Source of the DNA: Bog-756 sp963734395
GTDB lineage: Bacteria > Actinomycetota > Acidimicrobiia > Acidimicrobiales > RAAP-2
Direction: 5' to 3'
Length of the DNA: 64,000 bases
Assembly (NCBI GenBank): GCA_963734395.1
Contig: CAVTGY010000003.1
Location: 434,001 to 498,000 of the forward strand
Shown here piece after piece: positions 46,878 through 56,251 of this stretch. How positions within the stretch are numbered: position 1 is the stretch's first letter; every line of letters starts with the position of its first letter. Below the pieces are notes generated by a model. The model was given only the letters and a program-made list of their open reading frames with translations, was not told the DNA's origin and made no database searches. Both the position numbers and the translations under genes were made by a program.

Positions 46878-46904
46878 GCCGCTGAGCCGCTGAGCCGCTG
46901 ATCC
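46873..46904. repeat. four tandem copies of an 8-bp unit
   Basis: GCTGAGCC at 46873-46880, 46881-46888 and 46889-46896, then GCTGATCC at 46897-46904. It includes the stop of the Fe-S carrier and sits where the start of the next gene should be. Slippage here may have altered that start. Confidence 0.85.
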
Positions 46905-47420
46905 AGCTGCGCGTCGACGGCGCTGACGTCGAGGCCGCCGACGACGGCGCGTCCCTGCTCGATCTGCTGCGCGACCAGCTGGGCATCCGCTCGGTCAAGG
47001 ACGGCTGCAGCCCCCAGGGCCAGTGCGGGTGCTGCACGGTGTGGGTGGACGGAGCTCCCCGGGTGGCGTGTGTCACCCCGATCCGGCGACTGCAAGGTCG
47101 CCAGGTGACCACCCTCGACGGGCTCCCGCCGGCGGACCGTGACCGTTGGGCAGCTGCGTTGGTGGCCACCGGCGGCAGCCAGTGTGGTTTCTGTACCCCG
47201 GGAATCATGATGCGGTTGGCCGCCCTCACATCGCAGCCGCCATCGGCAGAGACGGTGACCGAGGAACAGATCGATCAGGCCCTGTTGGCCCATTTGTGCC
47301 GGTGTACGGGGTGGCAGACCATCCGCGAAGCCGCCCGCCTCGCCTTCGACGCAGCTTCGAGGTCGAACGGGGAGGGAACCGGGGAAGGAACCGGAGAAGG
47401 GAACAACGAGCCGCGATCTC
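46898..47420 (+). CDS. [2Fe-2S] subunit/domain of a molybdenum hydroxylase (xanthine dehydrogenase family)
   Basis: Two iron-sulfur clusters: plant-type KDGCSPQGQCGCCTVWVDG and helical QCGFCTPGIMM with HLCRCTGW, the standard small-subunit set. About 170 residues. No ATG/GTG/TTG in frame lies before the domain: TGA precedes it and the first codon after the repeat is CTG 46898, so the start is unresolved. The C-terminus is a Gly-Glu-Thr linker (GEGTGEGTGEG) and one frame slip near 47400 would fuse it to the next domain. Confidence 0.85.
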
Positions 47421-48554
47421 GAGAAGGCCTCGGTCCGGGCGACGATCGAGGGAGGGGTGACCCAGGATGTCGGCCCTGCCGTCGTCCTCGGCCGGGCCGG
47501 GTTCGCCGACGACACCGCTCCGACCCAGGCACTGGTCGCCGTTCCCGACGGAGACGCCGGCTACGCGGTGGCCGAATCGATCCGCCAGGCCCGGGTTCAG
47601 GCCGGCAGGGTGCAGGGACGGAGCAGTGGTTTGCCGGTGCTCCATCCGGTGGCGGTGGCTCCGGGCGGATGGGACCTCACGCTGCAGACCACCTGGGTCG
47701 AGCCGGGCTACGTCGAGCCGGACGCATCGTGGTGCTCACCGGGGGGAGAGCCGGCCTCTCCCCTGGGCAACGGCGGTGCCTTCGGTGGCAAGCGTCACTC
47801 ACCGGTCGGCGCCGACGCCAGGCGGTTGGCCGACCGGCACGGTCGTCCGGTCCGGGTTCTCTGGTCTCGCGAGGACGTCGTGCGTGACGGCCCCAAACGG
47901 CCACCGGTGGCCGCGGGGGTCAACGCCGATGGAACCGGGGTTCTCCGGGTGGGAGTCTCCCAGGGTGGCGTCCCCGACGACCAGTGGGCATCAGTGGTGG
48001 CAGAGGTCGCCCGGGTGGCCCCCGGTCTGGTGTTGGAATCGGTGCCCCTGGTCGGCCCCCCAATCTCCTTCGACCTCCGCGGGGCGGTGTGGGCCGAGGC
48101 CGCGGTGGTGGCCGCCTGCGCCCCGATGTCGAGGTCGCCCGAGTGGCGCGAGGAGCACGGTCTCCGCTGTGAGATCGCCGCCCCGGGAGGCGGGCGGGCG
48201 GTGGCTCGCTGCCTCCCGGACGGCTCGGTCGAAGTGGAGGTCGACGCCGGACCGGTGGTCGACGAGGTGGTACTGCGCTCCTACTGCATCGGGGCCGCAC
48301 ACCAGGCGCTGGGCTGGGTCACCTCCGAAGGGATCGCCGTGGATGCCACCGGCCGGGTGCACGATCTGACCATACGGTCCTTCGGGATCCTCCGGGCCCG
48401 GGACACCCCCTCGGTGTCGGTGTCGCTGCGGGCGGACGCCGACGGCCCGGTTGTCAACGGCTCCGACGCGGTGTTCGCCGCCGTGGCCGGTGCCCGCTGG
48501 CTCGCCGGCGGGCTCCCGCCCACCTGGCCGATCGCCCGGGGTGGACCCGGTTGA
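47421..48554 (+). CDS. compact molybdopterin-binding domain, xanthine dehydrogenase family
   Basis: About 375 residues, near half the usual 700-800. It starts like a molybdenum subunit (VVLGRAGFADDTAP), contains the cofactor-binding GGAFGGKRHSP and then RRLADRHGRPVRVLWSREDV. Much of the usual N-terminal and C-terminal substrate region is absent. It may be one polypeptide with the preceding [2Fe-2S] part, since the frame shift lies in the linker (near 47400) and no start codon with a ribosome site was found. No FAD subunit is present. Function unknown. Confidence 0.7.
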   Translation, partial: EKASVRATIEGGVTQDVGPAVVLGRAGFADDTAPTQALVAVPDGDAGYAVAESIRQARVQAGRVQGRSSGLPVLHPVAVAPGGWDLTLQTTWVEPGYVEPDASWCSPGGEPASPLGNGGAFGGKRHSPVGADARRLADRHGRPVRVLWSREDVVRDGPKRPPVAAGVNADGTGVLRVGVSQGGVPDDQWASVVAEVARVAPGLVLESVPLVGPPISFDLRGAVWAEAAVVAACAPMSRSPEWREEHGLRCEIAAPGGGRAVARCLPDGSVEVEVDAGPVVDEVVLRSYCIGAAHQALGWVTSEGIAVDATGRVHDLTIRSFGILRARDTPSVSVSLRADADGPVVNGSDAVFAAVAGARWLAGGLPPTWPIARGGPG

Positions 48555-48619
48555 CGATGGCCGTCTGCTCAGTGCACGATGGCCCGGTCAGTGCCCGGGA
48601 CGTCATGGAGGAGCGCGGG

Positions 48620-49067
48620 ATGAGCACGCCGATCGGTCCCTACTCCCCGGTGGTGAGAGCCGGACCGTGGCTGATCTGTTCGGGCCAGCTCGGGTTGGGC
48701 CCGACGCCGCACCGCGCCGACCATGCCTGACCGCTCGCCCGATCCTGTTCCCCGACTGGTGGACGGGGGCGCCCCGGCGCAACTGGCCCAGGCCCTGTCC
48801 AACGCGGCACGCCTACTGGCCGACAACGGCGCCACCATCACCGACGTGGTCAAGACCACCGTGTTCGTCATCGACATGGACGACTACGCCGCCGTCAACG
48901 AGGCCTATGCCGGGTTCTTCGGCGAGCACCGACCGGCCCGATCGGTGGTGGGCGTGGCCGGGCTCCCGATGGGAGCCGCCGTCGAGGTCGAGGTGTGGGC
49001 CTACGCTCGGCCCAGCGTCGGAGGCGTGACCCGTCACGGGGTCCAGGTGGTCTGTCCGAATCGGTAA
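48620..49067 (+). CDS. RidA family protein (one frameshift)
   Basis: Enamine/imine deaminase family. ATG 48620 (STPIGPYSPVVRAGPWLICS) is preceded by GGAGGAG. The literal frame ends at a TGA near 48728; a one-base slip before it joins the rest, LVDGGAPAQLAQALSNAARL and TTVFVIDMDDYAAVNEAYAG, GLPMGAAVEVEVWAYA. The last 20 residues overlap the 3' end of the convergent regulator by about 34 bases; another frame would end earlier, at 49029. Confidence 0.8.
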
Positions 49068-49771
49068 CCCACCGAGCGCACGGTCTGGATCAGGTGGGCG
49101 TGTTCCTCACCCAGTTTGGCCCGCAACCGCCGCACATGGACATCGACGGTCCGCGCTCCGCCGTAGTACTCGTACCCCCATACTCTGCTCAGCAGCGTCT
49201 CCCGGGTGAAGACCTTGCCCGGACGAGCGGCCAGAAATCGGAGCAGCTCGTACTCCATGTAGGTGAGGTCGAGGACCTTGCCGGCCACCGCGGCCTGATA
49301 GGTCTCGAGATTGAGCACCAGGGGGCCGTGCTCGAGTAGTTCGGGACGCAGCCCGCGGCCGGTGCGCCAGAACAGGTGGGTCAGGCGGGCGTTGAGCTCG
49401 TCGGCGTTGATCGGTTCGATGCACAGGTCGTCGAACAGGTCCTCGCGCAGCTCGAGCTCGCCCAGCTGATCGTTGGGGATGACCACCATGACCGGAGCCA
49501 GCGGGACCTCGCGCTTGCGCAGATGCCGGCACAGCAGGAAGGCGCCGATGGGGTCCACGCCACTGCAGATCACCGCGCCGGACCATCCGTCCTCGGGCTC
49601 GTCGGTCTCCACCGATTCGGGATTGTCGATGCCCCGCCAGGGATAGCCGGCGCGATCGAGGACGGCGATCACCGCAGGTGGTGGTGACTCGGGGAAGCAC
49701 AACAACGGTTCGATGGCGGACTCCCAGTTACAGCAGGGGCAGGTAGCGGTCGAGCTCGAACTGTGTGACAT
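49034..49771 (-). CDS. GlnR-like OmpR-type winged-helix regulator with atypical receiver
   Basis: Up to 245 residues. C-terminal DNA-binding domain is of OmpR type: LTYMEYELLRFLAARPGKVF, TRETLLSRVWGYEY, RTVDVHVRRLRAKLG and VRSVGYRFG. The N-terminal receiver lacks the phosphorylatable Asp (AVICSG in its place) and the conserved Lys (CIEPIN), as in GlnR, the actinobacterial nitrogen regulator. Directly downstream of glnA on the same strand. The start is unsure: ATG 49771 overlaps glnA by 44 bases, and TTG codons near 49700 are alternatives. Confidence 0.8.
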   Translation of the reverse strand: MSHSSSSTATCPCCNWESAIEPLLCFPESPPPAVIAVLDRAGYPWRGIDNPESVETDEPEDGWSGAVICSGVDPIGAFLLCRHLRKREVPLAPVMVVIPNDQLGELELREDLFDDLCIEPINADELNARLTHLFWRTGRGLRPELLEHGPLVLNLETYQAAVAGKVLDLTYMEYELLRFLAARPGKVFTRETLLSRVWGYEYYGGARTVDVHVRRLRAKLGEEHAHLIQTVRSVGYRFGQTTWTP

Positions 49772-51101
49772 GGGCCTTGTACTCGGCCCACTCGGCCCGC
49801 TTGTTCCGGATGAACCATTCGAAGACGTGCTCGCCCAGGGTCTCGGCCAGCAGTTCGGACGACTCCATCAGGCCGAGCGCCTCGTGCAGGCTGCCCGGCA
49901 GGTGGAGGATCCCCTTGTTGGCCAGTTCCTCGGCGCTCAGGGCGAACAGGTTGGCGTCGGCCTCGGGTGGGAGCCCGTACCCTTTCTCGATGCCCTCGAG
50001 CCCGGCGGCCAGCACCACCGCGAAGGCCAGGTACGGATTGCAGGCGCTGTCGGGGGACCGGTACTCGATCCGGGTCGACTCGAACTTGCCCGGTTTGACC
50101 ACCGGCACCCTGACCAGGGCAGATCGGTTGTTCCGGGCCCAGGACACGTGGATGGGCGCCTCGTAACCGGACACCAGCCGCTTGTAGGAGTTGACCCACT
50201 GGTTGGTCACCGCCGTGATTTCCGGAGCGTGGCGCAACAGGCCGGCGATGAACCCTTCGGCGACCTCGGACATCCCGCCGGGGCGCTCGGTGTCGACGAA
50301 GGCGTTGGTGTCGCCCCGGAACAGTGACATGTGGGTGTGCATGCCCGACCCCTGCACCCCGGCCAGCGGTTTGGGCATGAAACTGGCGAACACACCCTGC
50401 TGGCGAGCCATCTCCTTTACCACCAGTCGCACCGTCATCACCGTGTCGGCCATGGTCAGAGCGTCGGTGTAGCGAAGATCGATCTCGTGCTGACTGGGCG
50501 CGTCCTCGTGCTGGGCGTGCTCGACGGGGATGCCCATCTCTTCGAGGGTGAGGACCGTGCGTTGACGAATGTCGCTGGCCCGGTCGGCCACGGTCAGCTC
50601 GAAGTACGACCCGCTGTCGAGTGCAGCCGGCGGATGGGCGGGGTCGGAATCGGCGAAGTAGAAGTACTCGATCTCCGGTGCGGCGTAGAAGGTGAACCCT
50701 CGCTGGTGGGCCCGGTCGAGCGTCCGGCGCAGGACATGGCGGGGGCAGCCCTGGAAGGGTGAGCCGTCGAGGTCGACGATGTCACAGAACACCCGGGCCA
50801 CTTGGGCCTGGGCCGCCTCATCATTGGGATTGTTGGGCCGGACCTGTCCGTGTCCGTGCCAGGGGAGCAGCTGGAAGGTGTTGGGGTCGGGGCGAGCCAG
50901 CACGTCGCTCTCCTGGACCCGGCTGAAGCCGTCAATGGCCGACCCGTCGAAGGTCATCCCCTCGACCAACGCGTTCTCCAGTTCGGCCGGGGTGATGCTG
51001 AACGTCTTCGGGGTCCCCAGCACGTCGGTGAACCACAGCTGGACGAATCGGATGCCCCGTTCCTCGACGGTCCGGAGGACGTACTCCTCTTGACTCCTCA
51101 T
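49728..51101 (-). CDS. glnA: glutamine synthetase type I (GlnA2-like)
   Basis: 457 residues; glutamate + NH3 + ATP to glutamine. Motifs: GMTFDGSAIDGF, EIEYFYF, GSGMHTHMSLF and RIEYRSPDSACNPYLAF. The adenylylation loop, NLYDLPPEE in regulated enzymes, reads NLFALSAEE, so the target tyrosine is missing and covalent control is not expected. Relatives with this change may act on other amines or polyamines. Intact. Co-directional with glnII upstream and the GlnR-like regulator downstream. Confidence 0.92.
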   Translation of the reverse strand: MRSQEEYVLRTVEERGIRFVQLWFTDVLGTPKTFSITPAELENALVEGMTFDGSAIDGFSRVQESDVLARPDPNTFQLLPWHGHGQVRPNNPNDEAAQAQVARVFCDIVDLDGSPFQGCPRHVLRRTLDRAHQRGFTFYAAPEIEYFYFADSDPAHPPAALDSGSYFELTVADRASDIRQRTVLTLEEMGIPVEHAQHEDAPSQHEIDLRYTDALTMADTVMTVRLVVKEMARQQGVFASFMPKPLAGVQGSGMHTHMSLFRGDTNAFVDTERPGGMSEVAEGFIAGLLRHAPEITAVTNQWVNSYKRLVSGYEAPIHVSWARNNRSALVRVPVVKPGKFESTRIEYRSPDSACNPYLAFAVVLAAGLEGIEKGYGLPPEADANLFALSAEELANKGILHLPGSLHEALGLMESSELLAETLGEHVFEWFIRNKRAEWAEYKAHVTQFELDRYLPLL

Positions 51102-51208
51102 CGAGTCGGCCTCCGTGGGCGGCGGGGTGGTCGAGTGGGGGTCGTCTGGATTGATGCTGCCATTGTCGCAGCTCGGAAGGGGGTCAGTCGACGGGGAGCG
51201 CGGAGTTG

Positions 51209-51246
51209 CGAACAGAGCCGGATCCCGAGGGACCCGGCTCTGTTCG
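51209..51246. terminator. strong hairpin between glnII and glnA
   Basis: CGAACAGAGCCGG (51209-51221) and CCGGCTCTGTTCG (51234-51246): a perfect 13-bp stem with a 12-base loop. No T-run follows. Located 72 bases after the glnII stop, so a GC-type terminator or attenuator for glnII is likely. Confidence 0.75.
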
Positions 51247-51317
51247 GTTCAGCTGAGGGACACCGGGTGGTGGCGGAGTCGGCCGGGGGGATCGGCGTGC
51301 TCCGGCTCCGGGTGCCC

Positions 51318-52328
51318 TCAGCCCGCCGCGGCGTCGCCGCAGACTGTTTCAACCATGACGGCGGTCACCTGATAGGGATCCATGTTGGCGTTGGGCCGAC
51401 GGTCCTCGAGCCAACCCTTCTTGGCCTTGGCCACCGCCCACGGGATCCGGATCGAGGCGCCCCGGTCGGAAGTGCCGTAGCTGAACTTGGAGAAGTGCTC
51501 GGTCTCGTGGGCGCCGGTGAGTCGACCCTCGATACCCACGCCGTACACCGCGATGTGCTCGTCGATCCGCTTCCCGATGGCCTCGCAGCCGGCGATGATG
51601 GCGTCCCAGCCACCCTCCTCCCGCATGGCCTTGGTGGAGAAGTTGGTATGGGCGCCGGCACCGTTCCAGTCGCCCAGGATGGGCTTGGGCTCGAGGGTGG
51701 CGAACACCCCGAAGTCCTCGGCGATGCGGAACAGGAGCCAACGGGCGACCCACAGGTGGTCGGAGATGTCCAGGGGCGAGAGCACCCCCACCTGGAACTC
51801 CCACTGCCCCATCATCACCTCGGCATTGGTGCCTTCGATGCCGATCCCGGCATCGATGCAGGCGGCGGTGTGCAGCTCGACGATCTCGCGCCCGGGCATC
51901 TTGTCGCCGCCGACGCCGCAGTAGTAGGGCCCCTGCGGCGCGGGGAAGCCCAGCTCGGGCCACCCGAGCGGCCGGCCGTTCTTGAAGAAGGTGTACTCCT
52001 GTTCGATGCCGAACATCGGCTCCTGGTCGGCGTACTTCTCGACGACCTCGCGCAACTTGGCGCGGGTATTGGTGGGATGCGGGGTGAAGTCGGTGAGCTC
52101 GACTTCGCACATCACCAGTTTGTCGTCCGGGCCTCGCAGCGGGTCGGTGACCATGAACACCGGTCGCAGCACGCAGTCGGAGTCGTGTCCCAGCGCCTGG
52201 TTGGTGCTCGAACCGTCGAATCCCCAGATGCCCGGCTCCTGGCCGTCGGCAATGACCTTGGTCTTGCTCCGCAGGAGCGGCGACGGCTCGGTGCCGTCGA
52301 TCCAGATGTACTCAGCTTGGTAAGGCAC
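51318..52328 (-). CDS. glnII: glutamine synthetase type II (eukaryotic type)
   Basis: 336 residues, much shorter than type I. Opens YQAEYIWIDG; ATP and metal sites include GFDGSSTNQA, GIEQEYTFF, GTNAEVMMGQWEFQVG and GAGAHTNFSTKAMREEGG. Type II enzymes occur in Streptomyces, Frankia and rhizobia and are not adenylylated. A GlnR-box-like element is about 95 bases upstream (52420-52446). Intact. Confidence 0.94.
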   Translation of the reverse strand: MPYQAEYIWIDGTEPSPLLRSKTKVIADGQEPGIWGFDGSSTNQALGHDSDCVLRPVFMVTDPLRGPDDKLVMCEVELTDFTPHPTNTRAKLREVVEKYADQEPMFGIEQEYTFFKNGRPLGWPELGFPAPQGPYYCGVGGDKMPGREIVELHTAACIDAGIGIEGTNAEVMMGQWEFQVGVLSPLDISDHLWVARWLLFRIAEDFGVFATLEPKPILGDWNGAGAHTNFSTKAMREEGGWDAIIAGCEAIGKRIDEHIAVYGVGIEGRLTGAHETEHFSKFSYGTSDRGASIRIPWAVAKAKKGWLEDRRPNANMDPYQVTAVMVETVCGDAAAG

Positions 52329-52419
52329 AGGGACTCCTCAGTTCGGGTGATGCTCGGTTGGTCGGGCGCAGCGCGGGGAGTTTACGAGTGAAAATGACTT
52401 CCAACTATCGCAGCTGGCC

Positions 52420-52446
52420 GTTTCTCCCTGGTTACCCGACTGTAAA
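52420..52446 (-). promoter_or_regulatory. candidate GlnR box upstream of glnII
   Basis: Read on the minus strand: TTTAC-N6-GTAAC-N6-GAAAC, three 5-mers at exact 11-bp spacing. The pair GTAAC-N6-GAAAC fits the actinobacterial GlnR consensus gTnAC-n6-GaAAC. A further half-site TTCAT lies 11 bp upstream. Together with the GlnR-like gene at 49034 this suggests nitrogen-responsive control of glnII. Confidence 0.65.
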
Positions 52447-52541
52447 CAGCGTATGAACAGCGGTCGAGCCGACGCCCGCCTTTGGCCTGAGAACCCAAAA
52501 ACGGAAAAAAGGCCAGGCAGCGGCCCCGGTAGGCTGAGGCG

Positions 52542-54316
52542 ATGGCTCGAGTGCGCGTGGCCGCGTGCCAGATCAACACCGTGGTCGGCGACCTCGATGG
52601 GAACGCCGACCGCATCCTCTCCGCCCTGGCCGACGCCGAGGCGGCCCACGGCCGACCTGGCCGTGTTCCCCGAGCTGACCGTCACCGGGTACCCGCCCGA
52701 GGATCTGCTCTCCCGACCGGCGTTCGTGGCCGACAACCAAGCGGTGTTCGAGCGGATCGCCGCCGCCACCGGAGCGTGTGCCGCGGTGATCGGATTGGTC
52801 GGCACCGACGCCGCCGGGCGTCTGGTCAACGCCGCGGCACTGTGCGCCGAAGGGCGGACGCTCGGCTGTTACCACAAGCGCCTGCTCCCCAACTACGGCG
52901 TGTTCGACGAGCAGCGGTGGTTCACCCCGGGGACCCGAGCCGGGCGGACCGTACCTGGTGGCCGGGGTGCCGGTGGGCGTCACCATCTGCGAGGACATGT
53001 GGTTTGCCGGGGGACCGATGGTGGATCAGGCCGAGGCCGGTGCCCGTCTGATGGTCAACCTCAACGCCTCGCCCTACTCGCGGGGTCGTCGCGAGCAGCG
53101 GTTGGCCGTGCTGGCCGCCCGGGTCGAGGAGACCGGGTGTCCGATCGTGTACGTGAACCAGGTCGGTGGACAGGACGAGCTCGTCTTCGACGGGGCATCG
53201 GTGGTGATCGACCGCAACGGCGATCTGGTGGCCTCGGCACATCAGTTCGAAGAGGAGATCCTGGTGGTCGACGTGCAGGTCGAGCTGGAGGTGGACAGGC
53301 CGGACCACTGCGCGAGCGCCGAGCAGGCGCGGTCGCCCCGGTGGTGGTCAGCACCGCCTCCCGTTCGGCGTCCGCCCCCCGGGTCGGTTCGGTCGCGCCC
53401 GTACTCGACCCCGATGCCGAGGTCTACGGGGCCCTGGTGCTCGGCACTCGCGACTACGTGGCCAAGAACGGTTTCACCGACGCGGTGATCGGGTTGTCCG
53501 GCGGCATCGACTCGTCGCTGGTGGCGGCCATCGCCGTCGATGCGCTGGGCCTGGACCACGTGCACGGGGTGACCATGCCCTCGCGCTACTCGAGCGAGGG
53601 CTCGGTGGCCGATGCCGGTCGTTCTGGCCGCCAACCTGGGCATCGACCTGGCCACGGTGGGAATCGAGCAGGCCCACCGGGCCCTCGCCTCCACCCTGGC
53701 TCCGCTGACCTCGGGTGAGCCCGCCGGGCTGACCGACGAGAACCTGCAGTCGCGCATCCGAGGGGTGATCCTCATGGCGTTGTCCAACGAAAAGGGCTGG
53801 ATCGTGCTCACCACCGGCAACAAGAGCGAGATGGCCACCGGCTACTCGACCCTCTACGGCGATTCGGCCGGTGGGTTCGCGGTGATCAAGGACGTCTCCA
53901 AGAGCTTGGTCTACGCCATGTGCCGGCACCGCAACCGGGTGGCGGGTTTCGACCTGATCCCCGAGCCGGTGTTGACCAAGGCACCGTCCGCCGAGTTGCG
54001 CCCCGACCAGCGCGATGACCAGTCGCTGCCTCCCTATGACGATTCTCGATCCGGTGATGGCCGGCTATGTCGAGGGCGATCTTTCGGCAGAGGACATCGT
54101 CGCCGCCGGCTTCGACGCCGAGGCCGTTGACCGGGTGGTCGGACTGGTGGACCGGGCCGAGTACAAGCGCCGGCAGATGCCGCCGGGGATCCGGATATCG
54201 ATCAAGGCCTTCGGCAAGGATCGGCGGATGCCGATCACCAATCACTACCGGGCCCGAGTCCGATCCGACCGGCCACTCCGGGCGAGCCCCGCGGGGAGGC
54301 GTCGGCGGTTGTCTGA
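52542..54316 (+). CDS. nadE: glutamine-dependent NAD+ synthetase (several frameshifts)
   Basis: Two domains: an N-terminal CN-hydrolase amidase with Glu in FPELTVTGYPPEDLL, Lys in YHKRLLPNYGVFDE and Cys in VTICEDMWF, and a synthetase with P-loop GLSGGIDSSLVAA and GNKSEMATGYSTLYGD. Breaks: GG 52650-52651, near 52945, a missing base near 53325, GG 53617-53618, G 54041 and near 54260; all are single bases and the corrected protein is complete to NHYR, ending near TGA 54314. The last step of NAD synthesis is essential, so these are most likely sequence errors. Confidence 0.9.
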
Positions 54317-55058
54317 ATTCCTCGAATCAACCGAACCCGCCGACCGGACCGGCGACCCGTGGCCCGAGCACCTCGACACCGGGAGGCGGAGCGCGAGCCA
54401 GGTCGGTCGGTGGCCGTCGACGACCTCCCTCGACCTCGCCGCTACCACCACGGTGGTGGGCGAGTACCGGTGGATCGAGAACGCCCTCTACGCCATGCTC
54501 GGCGAGTGGGTCACCGACATGCCGGTGGCCGCGGTGCAGGTGCACCTCGACGGGCAGAGTCTCCGCCACGCGTGGCATGCCGATCTGTGGGCCGACCGGC
54601 TACCGGTGCTGGCCGGGGCCGACCCGGCGGGAGTGACGGCGCCGTCGGCCCCGAGCGCCGCCGCCTTCGCCGCCCTGAGCGGTGTCTCCCCGTCGTACGA
54701 GGGGCCGGGATCCACCTGGCCGCCGGCCGATCAGGAGTCGCCCGGCCGTCCGAGCGCGCTTCCCCGCCTGGCCGGCCTCTATCGGGTGGTGCTTCCCCGG
54801 CTGATCACCAGCTACGAGCGGCATCTGCGCGCCGTCGACCCGGTCATCGACGGAGCCGTCGCCCGGGCCCTGCGACTGGTGCTCAACGACGAGATCGAGG
54901 ACTGGCACGCCGGTGAGCGCCTGGTGCAACGCCTGGTGACCCGGCCCCACGACGTCGCGGCCGTCCACGAATTCCTCCAGCGCCTGGAATCGGCGGTGGT
55001 GGGCGCCGGGGCAGGGTCGGGCCTGGCCAATCTGCCCGAATCGGTGCCCGAGGGTTGA
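54317..55058 (+). CDS. conserved hypothetical protein (start unresolved)
   Basis: About 230 residues, mostly helical: ENALYAMLGEWVTDMPVAAV, LRHAWHADLWADRLPVLAG, LAGLYRVVLPRLITSYERHL and a C-terminal LNDEIEDWHAGERLVQRLVT. The pattern of paired E..H helices resembles ferritin-like or DUF-type helical bundles, but I cannot assign a family. The open frame extends backward into nadE because of frame slips, so the real start is not visible. Possibly co-transcribed with nadE. Confidence 0.55.
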
Positions 55059-55097
55059 GCCCGATCCTGTCTGAAGCGGCCGTTTTCGCATGAAGGG

Positions 55098-55126
55098 TTG
55101 ACGCGTCCGGTAAACTTCGTTAGCAG
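55098..55126 (+). promoter_or_regulatory. candidate promoter of the sigma factor gene
   Basis: TTGACG (55098-55103), 17-bp spacer, TAGCAG (55121-55126). The -35 matches consensus in five of six positions and the -10 is weaker. It leaves about 47 bases of leader before GTG 55180. Confidence 0.4.
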
Positions 55127-55179
55127 CAATCGTTGCGCCCGAGAGTGCCAGACCCGTATGAGCGAGAACCGGATCTACG

Positions 55180-56181
55180 GTGGCGCTGCATGAGGGTCGG
55201 CCATCCCTCACACTGGTGGGGAAAACGAAGGACCTGGTGAAGTTGGCAAAGGAGCGCCTCGAGCGAGACGACGAAGACCTCGTACGGCTGTATCTGACCG
55301 ACATCGGCCAGTACCCGTTGCTGACCAAGGACGACGAGGTTCGCCTGGCGCAGGCCATCGAGGCGGGTCGGGAAGCCGACGCCCACCTGGCATCGGCACC
55401 GAAGGGTCTGACGCCGGCGAAGAAACGGGAGCTGAGGCGGACCACCCTGCAGGGAGAGGGGGCCCAGCAGACGTTCGTGCAGTCCAACCTCCGATTGGTG
55501 GTGTCCATCGCCAAGAAGTATCAGGCATCGGGCCTGCCCTTGCTCGACCTCATCCAGGAGGGAAACCTCGGGTTGATGCATGCGGTGGAGAAGTTCGACT
55601 GGCGGAAGGGCTTCAAGTTCTCCACCTATGCCACCTGGTGGATCCGACAGGCCATCACCCGGGGAATCGCCAACACCGGCAGGACCATCCGGCTCCCGGT
55701 CCACGCCGGCGACACGTTGGCCAGGGTCCAGAAGGCCCAGGCCCGCCTCGAGCTCAAGTACGGCCGCCCGGCGACGCTGGCCGAGCTGGGTGCCGAGGTG
55801 GAGATGCCCGAGGACAAGCTGGTCGAGGCCCTGCGATTCCGGGCCGAGCCGCTCTCCCTGTCAGAACCCCTGCGGGAGGACGGAGACGCCGAGCTCGGCG
55901 ATGTGGTCGAGGACCGATCGGCGGAGTCGCCGTTCGAGGTCGCCGCGGTTTCCCTGCTCCCCGAGGAGATCGGCCGACTGCTCTCGCCGCTCGATGAGCG
56001 CGAGCGCGAGATCCTCCGCCTGCGCTTCGGACTCGACCGTGGCGAGCCGCGCACACTCGAAGAGGTGGGCGAGCACTTCAACCTCACCCGTGAGCGGATC
56101 CGCCAGATCGAGGCGAGGGCCATGTCCAAGCTTCGCCACCCCTCCTCGGACACCGGTGCTCGGGATCTCCTGACCGTCTGA
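55180..56181 (+). CDS. RNA polymerase sigma-70 factor (group 1/2 type)
   Basis: 333 residues with regions 1.2 (DLVRLYLTDIGQYPLLTKDD), 2.1-2.4 (VQSNLRLVVSIAKKYQASG, FSTYATWWIRQAITR), 3 (ARVQKAQARLELKYGRPATL) and 4.2 (TLEEVGEHFNLTRERIRQIE). It lacks the long region 1.1 of a primary sigma factor, so it looks like a SigB/HrdB-related group 2 member. GTG 55180 has no strong ribosome site. Intact. Confidence 0.92.
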   Translation: MALHEGRPSLTLVGKTKDLVKLAKERLERDDEDLVRLYLTDIGQYPLLTKDDEVRLAQAIEAGREADAHLASAPKGLTPAKKRELRRTTLQGEGAQQTFVQSNLRLVVSIAKKYQASGLPLLDLIQEGNLGLMHAVEKFDWRKGFKFSTYATWWIRQAITRGIANTGRTIRLPVHAGDTLARVQKAQARLELKYGRPATLAELGAEVEMPEDKLVEALRFRAEPLSLSEPLREDGDAELGDVVEDRSAESPFEVAAVSLLPEEIGRLLSPLDEREREILRLRFGLDRGEPRTLEEVGEHFNLTRERIRQIEARAMSKLRHPSSDTGARDLLTV

Positions 56182-56251
56182 GCCGCCTTCACCACCGGGG
56201 CCAGAAATCGGAGAGAGGCGGGCTGGTGGCGAACCGGGTACCATCTCTTCC

